Assembly (NCBI GenBank): GCA_016867265.1
Contig: VGJW01000001.1
Location: forward strand, 124,001 to 188,000
DNA length: 64,000 bases
Source of the DNA: Candidatus Tanganyikabacteria bacterium
GTDB lineage: Bacteria > Cyanobacteriota > Sericytochromatia > S15B-MN24 > VGJW01
Direction: 5' to 3'
Shown: positions 45,524-53,066 of the stretch, in pieces
How the letters are laid out: each line of letters opens with the position of its first letter
Position numbering within the stretch: position 1 is the first letter of the stretch
The notes under the pieces: generated by a model
What the model was told of the DNA's origin: nothing
Seen by the model: only the letters and a program-made list of their open reading frames with translations
Databases searched by the model: none
Position numbers and translations under genes: made by a program

Positions 45524-47160
45524 CAGGATTCTTCACCCGAAGCGGGGACAAGGCCGGCGGTTGCGAACAGCGTCAAGGTGCGGTCACGTTCATGGCGCCG
45601 GCCGTCTCTGTCTGCGGCGATGAGGGCCTGTTCGAGGTGGTCTGCGACAGCTGATGCGGGCCCATGGCGCATCGCACATTGGGCAAGACCGCGATGGAGG
45701 CGGGAAAGCATGGCCGGGCGATGGTCACCGTGCCGCTGCAGCAGCTCGAGGAACTGCCTGCGCGCCTTGATCGTGGCGCCTTCTGCCAAGGACAGTTCGG
45801 CTTCGACGACCTCGATGTCGGGCAGGTTCTCCTGCAGGTTCATGGACTCGAGGGCCATACGGGCCTCCCAGGCGTGGTTTCTCGCCTCGTTGAGGCCCCC
45901 TGCGTAAAGTTCGACGGCAGCCAATGTCGTCAGGGCAATGGCCCTGCCCGGTGTCTCGCCGGATTCATCCTTGAGTGTCAGGGCCCGGTTGGCGGATTCC
46001 CTGGCGGCCTCTACCCGGCTAGTCAACAAGAGCAGGCTGGCCTTGTTGTTGGCGATTGCGGCAGCGAGCGCGACCTCTCCGGTCCCAGCCACCAGGTCTT
46101 CGGCCTCATTGAAGGCTTCGCCGGCTTCTTCGAACCCGCCGCATTCCACATGCACATTGCCGATGTTGTTCAAGCTGCGTGCCACGGCTACGGTGGAACC
46201 CGCCCTGTGGCGAATGGCCAAGGCCTCTTCGTGCCAGGTCAGGGCCTCTGCGTACTGTCCCAGCCTGAAATGTGCGATGCCCACACAGGAGGCCCAGGTC
46301 GCGCGGTCCAGCAGGGACGCATCTTCAAGAGCCAACGGCAGCAGCTTCGAGGTGGCAATCAATGCCGCGTGCTGGCCTGTTCTGATTTGCAGCACGGCTT
46401 GCTGGGCACGGATATCCCACGCCTCGGTTTCCACGGACTTCTTCGTCTGGGCAAGGACGCTATCAGCACCTTGATAATCGCCGAGGAACTCGAGGACAGC
46501 CGCCAAGGTCAACCGACGGTCGCGCCTGTCCGCAGCGGTATCAGGTTGCCAGCCTTCCAGAAGGCGCAGGGCCTCGACGGGGTTTCCGCAGGCCAACTCC
46601 CTTCGGGCTGCCAGCAGTTGGATGCGTGCCTCGCACCGCCCACGCACGCGCACCAGACGCCACGCCGCAACCGTCGCGTCGAGCATGTTGGCGTCACCCA
46701 GAGCCTCGGCCCACCTCGCGAGATAGTCGAGGTGGGCGGCACGGTCGCCGTGGTCCTGATTCACGGCGTGGCCATCAGCGTGGAACAGGCCGTGGAGCCC
46801 GCCTTGTCCAAGCGCGACGGGATGTTCCAGGTCTTGCGCGACACCCCTCAAGTGCTCGGGAAGCGGACCTTCGACGCCCACAAGGATGATGGCATGGCCA
46901 CCCTGAGCCGCGCTACGGCGCAACCAGATCCATTCCGCTTCGCTGAATGCTGCAGGAACATGAACCCGCAGCGTCAAGGCATCACGTTCCGTCAGGGCTC
47001 GTTCGGCCCTGTCCCGCAGAACGCTGAGCGCGTCGGGCTCTTCTGGTGCTTCCCCGAGCGCCACCAGGCAGGCCAAGACGAGGGCGCCTTTCGAGAGCCA
47101 CGGACCCAGCGGCACGATATCCTTTTCAGGTCGCGCAGCCAAGCGATCTGCCACAATCAA
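45523..47160 (-). CDS. TPR-repeat protein, possibly an N-terminally truncated STAND regulator
   Basis: 545 residues. From about 140 on it consists of TPR-like helical pairs (LNNIGNVHVECGGFEEAGEA, IAHFRLGQYAEALTWHEEAL). Residues 1-130 (ALVLACLVALGEAPEEPDAL, WLRRSAAQGGHAIILVGV) resemble the end of an AAA/STAND ATPase core but no P-loop is present. The start is TTG 47160 (GTG 47154 is the alternative); upstream DNA is AT-rich promoter-like, so the short form seems genuine. Partner of the kinase-like gene. Confidence 0.65.
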   Translation of the reverse strand: MIVADRLAARPEKDIVPLGPWLSKGALVLACLVALGEAPEEPDALSVLRDRAERALTERDALTLRVHVPAAFSEAEWIWLRRSAAQGGHAIILVGVEGPLPEHLRGVAQDLEHPVALGQGGLHGLFHADGHAVNQDHGDRAAHLDYLARWAEALGDANMLDATVAAWRLVRVRGRCEARIQLLAARRELACGNPVEALRLLEGWQPDTAADRRDRRLTLAAVLEFLGDYQGADSVLAQTKKSVETEAWDIRAQQAVLQIRTGQHAALIATSKLLPLALEDASLLDRATWASCVGIAHFRLGQYAEALTWHEEALAIRHRAGSTVAVARSLNNIGNVHVECGGFEEAGEAFNEAEDLVAGTGEVALAAAIANNKASLLLLTSRVEAARESANRALTLKDESGETPGRAIALTTLAAVELYAGGLNEARNHAWEARMALESMNLQENLPDIEVVEAELSLAEGATIKARRQFLELLQRHGDHRPAMLSRLHRGLAQCAMRHGPASAVADHLEQALIAADRDGRRHERDRTLTLFATAGLVPASGEES

Positions 47161-47254
47161 GACAGGAAAGCCCTCATCACGAGATGAGTATGGCTTCTGT
47201 TGACTTGTGAATCAAGTGCTCGGCGGTGCATCATGGCTTGCGTGGAAGCCTGTT

Positions 47255-47276
47255 TTGTAATGTTACAATTTTAATA
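47255..47276 (+). promoter_or_regulatory. Operator-like palindrome over a -10 box, leaderless start
   Basis: TTGTAA-TG-TTACAA (47255-47268) is a perfect inverted repeat whose right arm overlaps TACAAT (47264-47269), an excellent -10 box. The ATG at 47276 lies exactly where transcription should start and has no ribosome site, so the mRNA is probably leaderless. The best -35 (TTGCGT, 47238) is 20 bases away, so an activator may be needed. Upstream, ACTTG/CAAGT (47203-47217) is a second small inverted repeat. Confidence 0.5.
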
Positions 47277-48853
47277 TGAGCAGGTTCAAGTTTCTTTCCC
47301 GGAGTGCTGCACCTGTGCTTGCTCTCGGGGTGGCCGCGTGCACGGGCACTGACCTGACCCAGCGCTTTGCTGCTCTTGGCCGGACCGATGTCGTCGCATC
47401 TCCGGCGGTGTCGGCTCAAGCCACGCAGTCGCCGGCAATCATGCCTACGGTTGCAGCTACGGGTTCGGCACTGCCCAGTTCGCCCGCTGCCTCCCCTTCG
47501 GCTACCCCGTCCTCGACGCCAGGAACTGGCGCAAGTTCATCCGTCGATCTTTCACCAATGTCGACGCCGTCGGCTACTCCCGGTGTCACGCCGTCACCTG
47601 AGCCGACGCCTTCGGCCACTCCGGAGCCGGTCAGGCAGCAAGCCTGGGCCCCCGCTGCTCTCTGGCTGATGGATGCGGGCTTCGGGTCGGGTATGGAACA
47701 TGGTCCTTCGACGGCCGTCGGTGGCGTTCTGGGTGATGGCCTGCCCTCGGTGGATGCTTATCTGAGCAAGCCTGCCGGTCTTGGCGTCTTGCCTGACGGG
47801 CGCCTGCTCGTGCTGGACCGGGGCCACGGCGTCATCCGCGTGGATGATGGCATCGCGCGTACCTGGGCCGGACAAGTGCCTGGCGTGGCTGCGGCGCCGG
47901 ATGCTCCTGTCCCCGTTCAGGACGTCCGTCTGCTGGGCGCGTCGGGCACGAACCTTCCGGGTGAAATGGCGGTGGGACCGGATGGCTCCGTCTGGCTTGT
48001 CGATGGGCTGGGACAGTTGCTGTTGCTGCCTGCAGCGTCAGGGTCTGCGTACGGACGTGACGTGGTGGCGGGTCTGGCCTATGTCGTGCCATTGCCTGGC
48101 GCGCTCGGAAAGCCCAATGGCCTCGCGGTCGGTCCGGACGGCTCGCTGGTCTTCACGGTGGCCAACCAGAACAAGGTCGGGGTGACCGTTCATCGCAACC
48201 TGTATATGCTCGACAAGTCGGGGGTCGTCACGACCCTGGCGGGCAATGGTTCGGCTGTGGGCATCGTGGACGAGGAAGGCTTGCCGCTGTTGGAAGCCCC
48301 GATCGCCGGTCCTTCCTCACCCTATGGCGATCGGGATGGCCAGGTGTGGTTCAGCGAGGTCTCGACGCAAATCGTGGCCCAGGCAGACGGAGCAACGCAG
48401 TCCGTAAGTGTCGCGCGGGTCATGATGGCCTGCTTGAAGGATATGCAGGCTTTTGGTCGACAGTTCGTCGCAGGTCGTGTCTATCCCATGCTCGGCGCCG
48501 GTCCTCGCACGCCCTACAGTGCAAAGACCGATACCAAGGCCCAGGTCGACCAGGGTGACGGCCTTCCGGGACTCGTTGCGACGGTCTTCAAGGCCAGTTC
48601 ACTTTCGATGACGCCTGATGGCCATTTCGTCTACGTGGACCCGACCCTGGGACGCCTCCGGCTTCTCGACAGGCAGACAGGTATCGTGCATCGCCTCGCC
48701 GGACCAGGGCCTGATGCGGAGCCGGTGCAAGCGGTTCCCCTGACGGAAGCTCGTCTCGTCCTTCCGACCTACCTGACAGTCGACCTCTCGGGTGACATCT
48801 GGATCTCGGATTTCACGGCAAATCGGGTTCGGCGGGTGCGCGTGGCGCCCTGA
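47276..48853 (+). CDS. NHL-repeat beta-propeller lipoprotein with Pro/Ser/Thr linker
   Basis: 525 residues. Lipobox LGVAAC (Cys22). Residues about 40-120 are a Ser/Thr/Pro/Ala linker (SATPSSTPGTG, PSPEPTPSATPEP) that would hold the domain off the membrane. The rest is NHL propeller: KPAGLGVLPDGRLLVLDRGH, GEMAVGPDGSVWLVDG, KPNGLAVGPDGSLVFTV, PTYLTVDLSGDIWISDFTAN. It begins a three-gene plus-strand run. Ligand unknown. Confidence 0.82.
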   Translation: MSRFKFLSRSAAPVLALGVAACTGTDLTQRFAALGRTDVVASPAVSAQATQSPAIMPTVAATGSALPSSPAASPSATPSSTPGTGASSSVDLSPMSTPSATPGVTPSPEPTPSATPEPVRQQAWAPAALWLMDAGFGSGMEHGPSTAVGGVLGDGLPSVDAYLSKPAGLGVLPDGRLLVLDRGHGVIRVDDGIARTWAGQVPGVAAAPDAPVPVQDVRLLGASGTNLPGEMAVGPDGSVWLVDGLGQLLLLPAASGSAYGRDVVAGLAYVVPLPGALGKPNGLAVGPDGSLVFTVANQNKVGVTVHRNLYMLDKSGVVTTLAGNGSAVGIVDEEGLPLLEAPIAGPSSPYGDRDGQVWFSEVSTQIVAQADGATQSVSVARVMMACLKDMQAFGRQFVAGRVYPMLGAGPRTPYSAKTDTKAQVDQGDGLPGLVATVFKASSLSMTPDGHFVYVDPTLGRLRLLDRQTGIVHRLAGPGPDAEPVQAVPLTEARLVLPTYLTVDLSGDIWISDFTANRVRRVRVAP

Positions 48854-48854
48854 G

Positions 48855-50720
48855 ATGGCGGTGGCCTCCAACCGCACTTGGCTGCTCGCCGCTTGCCTCG
48901 CCGGGTGCATGGATTCAGGTACTCCCATGCGTGCCGTGGAAGGCGCGCCCGCTACGGCCAGTTCGTTGTCCGGAGCCAGTCTCCAGCTTCCGGAGGACCT
49001 CGGATATCCGGGGCTCCCCGGTGAGCCCATTACCCTGCATCTCGAGACGCGTGACGCCCAGGGCCTCTCATTGGGGCTTCCGGAAGCGAATCGGGCCTTT
49101 GCAGGGATGCTGGTGCCCGTGAACCGTGGTGAGCAGGTGCTGATGCAGTTGGTGGGGCGGGACTGGGTGACACCGGCGTTCCAAGTTCAGGCCGTCAGGG
49201 GCTTGACCAGGCTTGCGCTTCCGGCCTGGGAGCCCGGGTTGTCCTTTTCGGGCCGGGTGGTCTTGCCCGGGGGCGGGCAGGACATGGCAGGCGTGACGGT
49301 TCAGCCGGAGGGCTTGCCGAGGCGGGTGTGGACCGATGCTCAGGGTGGGTTTACGATGACCGGCCTGCCCTCGGGTCCCCATCGGTTCTCTTTCACCGGG
49401 GCCGGTCTCTCGGGCAGCGTGGCTTGGCCTTCGACGATACCCCCATTGAACGTGGTGGTTCCCCTGACGCCTCTGGCCATCCCGGGCGTCACGCTCATCC
49501 CGGCTTACGGCATCCCCGGTGGCACGCTAGAGGTTCAGCTTGCCGAGCCGGTTCCCCCGGGTTTGCGCCTTCATTTCCAAGGGGCGGATGGCGTGCCGCC
49601 CGTCCGGACGTCTTCTGGTTCGTGGCGGGTATCCGTACCCGCCTCCGCGGAGTCCGGTCCGGTTCGGGCCGTCGTCGATGGGCGTCCAGGGGAGGGGACG
49701 TTCTGGCATCGGCTGGATGGCATCACGATTCTTGGCCTGCCCAAGCTGGTTCCGAGCGACACCACCCTGCATCCGGTCCTCGAGGGCTGGGGAAGGGACG
49801 ATTTTCGTACCTTGATGCCGGATGTGCCGGTCGCGATTTCCGCAGACCAGTTCGCGGGCATCACCCGAATCACGGCGACCGCTCAGTTGGGGGCCTGGAC
49901 GGCGACAGCTTCCGCCTTGGTCGATGATGCGCGCGTGCGCCGTTTGGCGCCTGTTCCGGAAGGCGTGCAGCCCTATGCCTTGTCGCCGGCTCCCGATGGG
50001 GGCTGGATTCTGGGTGACTACCTCGGTGGGCGTTGCTTCCACCGCAGCCTCGATGGCTCCTGGCATCCTCTCGATTGGCAGGTCGACCGCCCGCGCTCAT
50101 TGGCGACCGATGGCCGCGGTCAGGTGTACGTGCTGGGTCGCACGGGCCCGGGCTTGGACGCTTTGCGGGCCTTCGCCTGGCCCTCCTCCGAGGGGACCGA
50201 ACTCGCGCGTGGTGTCATCGATGCGTTCATAGTCCACCCCGATGGTCGCCTGTGGCTGGCCAGAAGCGGCAGGGTTCTGGACCAGAGTGGGGAGACGGTC
50301 CTGTCTGTCCCACCGGGCAGTCGTGTCGAGGCCATGGCCGTGGGACAGATGGGCCAGATGGCCGTTGCCGGTCCGGGGTTTGTCTGGATTCGCTGGCCCG
50401 GAATCGACGCGTGGCAGGTGGTGCCGCGAACCTCTGTCGAGGGGCCCTCGGGGGAAGTCCGAAGCATGGCGTGGCAAGGTGATGTCCTCTACATGGTAGA
50501 GCTCGCCAAAGGCCGTCTTTGGCGCTGGACCCGCGAAGGTCGGTTCCGGCAGATCGCGGGTTCCGGAAAGATCGATCGGCCTGCCACGCTGGCTGGGCAA
50601 GTGCCCATGCCGGCACTGGGGATCCATCTCGGGCGGCCTACTTCGCTCTTGCCCCTCGGGGACGGGAGGATCATTCTCGCCGACCCTATGGAAGCCACAT
50701 TGCTCGAGTGGCTGCCTTGA
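48855..50720 (+). CDS. Beta-propeller lipoprotein with regulatory-like Ig domains
   Basis: 621 residues. Lipobox CLAGC (Cys18). A carboxypeptidase-regulatory-like fold at about 135-205 (FSGRVVLPGGGQDMAGVTV, WTDAQGGFTMTGLPSG) and an Ig-like stretch (about 215-295) precede a propeller (about 330-620; SLATDGRGQVYVLGRTG, LYMVELAKGRLWRWTREG). The ATG follows the previous stop by one base (TGAGATG). Pairs with its neighbours, which share the same plan. Confidence 0.75.
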   Translation: MAVASNRTWLLAACLAGCMDSGTPMRAVEGAPATASSLSGASLQLPEDLGYPGLPGEPITLHLETRDAQGLSLGLPEANRAFAGMLVPVNRGEQVLMQLVGRDWVTPAFQVQAVRGLTRLALPAWEPGLSFSGRVVLPGGGQDMAGVTVQPEGLPRRVWTDAQGGFTMTGLPSGPHRFSFTGAGLSGSVAWPSTIPPLNVVVPLTPLAIPGVTLIPAYGIPGGTLEVQLAEPVPPGLRLHFQGADGVPPVRTSSGSWRVSVPASAESGPVRAVVDGRPGEGTFWHRLDGITILGLPKLVPSDTTLHPVLEGWGRDDFRTLMPDVPVAISADQFAGITRITATAQLGAWTATASALVDDARVRRLAPVPEGVQPYALSPAPDGGWILGDYLGGRCFHRSLDGSWHPLDWQVDRPRSLATDGRGQVYVLGRTGPGLDALRAFAWPSSEGTELARGVIDAFIVHPDGRLWLARSGRVLDQSGETVLSVPPGSRVEAMAVGQMGQMAVAGPGFVWIRWPGIDAWQVVPRTSVEGPSGEVRSMAWQGDVLYMVELAKGRLWRWTREGRFRQIAGSGKIDRPATLAGQVPMPALGIHLGRPTSLLPLGDGRIILADPMEATLLEWLP

Positions 50721-53065
50721 ACTCCCTGCGCTGCCTGCGTTGGCTGCTTTGCTGTCTTGTGGCGGCGTGCGTCCCGCTGAGTGCCAGCCCGTCCGTCCGC
50801 TCCCGGGATTTACGTGGAACGGCTGTCGGCGTCCAGGTTCGTGGCCACGTCGAGGATGCATTGGGTGCCGTGGTCGCCGATGCCAGGATTTACCTTGTCG
50901 CAGGCGTGCCGGTTCCGGGCGGACCTCCTGATGTCGGTAGTGTCGGCCGGTTCGCCGATGCCGCCGCGTCCGGTGGTCTGGACGGTTCGCTGCAGTCGAC
51001 TCCTCTTGACGGCAGCCTCCAGTCCACGCCACTCGATGGTTCACTGCAGACCTCGCCGCTGGCACACGGACTGCGCTATCCGACAGGTCCTCTTCGACCG
51101 GCGCGAATCCTTGCGGAAAGTCGGTCAGACCTGCGTGGCGACTTCGCCATCGATGCTCCGAAGACCGGCCATTTCGTCCTGCAGGTCCTCGGGCCGGGAC
51201 CGGACAGCCTGGCGTCTCGCGAGGTTGTCGTCCAGGGCGCGACGGCCGCGCTCGAACTTGGCACGATTGTCCTCGGGCGCTCGTGGACCGTGCGTGGCCG
51301 GGTCGTGTTGCCCCCGGGGCGCAATCCCCTGGAAGCCTTGGTCTATGTCCCGGGAGGTGACCGATGGGTCCGTGCCGGGGCGGACGGGAGCTTCCTGCTG
51401 GAGGGTATTGCGCCGGGTACGACAGCCGTTGCGGCTGTAGCCGACGGCCTGCGTCCCGTGGTCGCGCCGCTTCGGTCGACAGGGGGAGCCGTCCAGCAGG
51501 TGGGTGAGTTGGTGCTCGAGGAACCACCACCCGTGATCAGCCGCCTGCAGCCTGCCGTCGTCGCACCCGGGACGGAAATCCAGATCGAGGGTAACCATTT
51601 CGGTGCGTGGCGTTCCATCCCTTGGAGCCTGTGGGTCGGCGATGTTCGTGTCCCCTCGGCCCGACGTCTCGATAACACCCGCCTTGCCTTTACTTGGCCT
51701 GCCAACCTCGAGGGTGGGCCCGTCAAGGTCGAGGTGGGCGAGAGCCGGTCCAATGCCGCCACGATCTCCGTGGTTGCCTCCTGGTCCATCGAGGCATCCA
51801 CTGCGTCGCTGGTTCCGGGTGACGCGTGGGAACCCGGACTGCTCCTGCGGGATGGCAAGGGACATGCCCTTCCCGACGCGGGAGTCTGGAACTGGGCATC
51901 TGGCTCGGACTGGGCCTTGCGCGAGGGTGGTATCTGGCGTGCCAGGAGGCCAGGCGTCCACGTCGGTGCCTGGTCCCTCGGCAGATGGAAGGTGCCCCTG
52001 GAGGCAAGGGTTTCCAGCCATCAGGCGGTGCTCCTGCTGGATGGTGGCAGGCTCGAGGGCGGCTTGACGGAGGGTACGGTCGGCGTGCGCCTGTTCCAAC
52101 CTGCGTGGGTACTGCCAGGGCCTCTGGGGGGCTGGTGGTTCTGTGATCGTCGATCGGGCGTCAGGGGAAGGCTTCCCGAGTTGTCCGAGATCCGGCATCT
52201 GGATGACGAGGGTCATGTCCGTGTCGTGCGGGCTGCCGCGGAGGGCGGGGGTACGCGCTGGACGCATGCAGCGCGTGTCGGACGTGGTGTCGTCATCGTC
52301 GATGAGGACACGAGGGGGCTCGAAATATGGCAGCCCGAGGCCACGCAGACCCTTGGGGTGGATGTTCCTGCAGGGACGTGGACGCGCTTGCCTTCCTTGC
52401 CGGGGCTTTCAAGCCACGATGGGTTGCCCGGACCTATCGCATGGCATCCGGATTGGGGTCTGGCCCAGGTCTACCAATCGGTGAACCGCTGGCAACTCGT
52501 TCGCCTGGACGTGGATGGGCAGTGGCATACGGAAGTTGTCGCCACCGGTCCGACGTTTCCCGAACCCGTGGAGTCTGTCCTTGCGCCTGACCAGGCGCTT
52601 GTTCGGGCCTATTCGCTGGCGTGGACGAGGGCGGGTACCCTCCTCGTGGGCAGTTTGTCCCGCGTCTGGGTTTGGCCCCTGAATCCTGCGCGGGCATGGG
52701 GACGCGCCTTCGTGCCCGGTCGACTGACTTCCCTGGTGGGCCACGGAGGCCTCGAGGGTGGTCCCGTGCCGCGTGAGCCCGAAGGCGTGAGCCTCCGCGT
52801 CGTGTCCGGTCTGCTTCCCGTAGGCAAGGACCTGTGGATCGCCGACGGCAACCACGGAAGGCTGATTGTCCTGGACGAGGATGGGCATACCTACCTGGCG
52901 GGCGGGGAGGGTGCGCAAGCCCCTGCCCGCTATCACGCCAGACTGCTGGACCAGAAGTGGATCCGGCCGGGACCGCTTGCCCAATCGGATGACGGGGCGA
53001 TGGTCATGCTGGACAAGATCGCCGGTACGTTGCTGCGCCTGGTGGCCTTGGCCGGGGCGCCCTGA
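50708..53065 (+). CDS. Propeller lipoprotein with IPT/TIG domain and 9-residue repeats
   Basis: 785 residues. Signal peptide CLRWLLCCLVAAC. Three tandem DGSLQSTPL-type units (about residues 92-118) precede two regulatory-like domains (DLRGDFAIDAPKTGHFVLQV and TVRGRVVLPPGRNPLEALV). An IPT/TIG domain follows (VISRLQPAVVAPGTEIQIEG), then a long propeller with LVGSLSRVWVWPLNP and DLWIADGNHGRLIVLDEDG. The GTG at 50708 overlaps the previous gene by 13 bases; a TTG at 50717 overlapping the stop as TTGA is equally possible. Converges on the next lipoprotein, one base between stops. Confidence 0.78.
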   Translation: MAALNSLRCLRWLLCCLVAACVPLSASPSVRSRDLRGTAVGVQVRGHVEDALGAVVADARIYLVAGVPVPGGPPDVGSVGRFADAAASGGLDGSLQSTPLDGSLQSTPLDGSLQTSPLAHGLRYPTGPLRPARILAESRSDLRGDFAIDAPKTGHFVLQVLGPGPDSLASREVVVQGATAALELGTIVLGRSWTVRGRVVLPPGRNPLEALVYVPGGDRWVRAGADGSFLLEGIAPGTTAVAAVADGLRPVVAPLRSTGGAVQQVGELVLEEPPPVISRLQPAVVAPGTEIQIEGNHFGAWRSIPWSLWVGDVRVPSARRLDNTRLAFTWPANLEGGPVKVEVGESRSNAATISVVASWSIEASTASLVPGDAWEPGLLLRDGKGHALPDAGVWNWASGSDWALREGGIWRARRPGVHVGAWSLGRWKVPLEARVSSHQAVLLLDGGRLEGGLTEGTVGVRLFQPAWVLPGPLGGWWFCDRRSGVRGRLPELSEIRHLDDEGHVRVVRAAAEGGGTRWTHAARVGRGVVIVDEDTRGLEIWQPEATQTLGVDVPAGTWTRLPSLPGLSSHDGLPGPIAWHPDWGLAQVYQSVNRWQLVRLDVDGQWHTEVVATGPTFPEPVESVLAPDQALVRAYSLAWTRAGTLLVGSLSRVWVWPLNPARAWGRAFVPGRLTSLVGHGGLEGGPVPREPEGVSLRVVSGLLPVGKDLWIADGNHGRLIVLDEDGHTYLAGGEGAQAPARYHARLLDQKWIRPGPLAQSDDGAMVMLDKIAGTLLRLVALAGAP
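50981..51061 (+). repeat. Three tandem 27-base units encoding DGSLQSTPL
   Basis: Units at 50981-51007, 51008-51034 and 51035-51061 encode DGSLQSTPL, DGSLQSTPL and DGSLQTSPL. Third codon positions differ strongly between units, so the peptide rather than the DNA seems conserved. Confidence 0.85.
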
Positions 53066-53066
53066 G

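Noticed and set aside
44306-45907. 533-codon plus-strand frame opposite the kinase-like gene
   Set aside because: Crosses the junction of two minus-strand genes and has no recognisable features.
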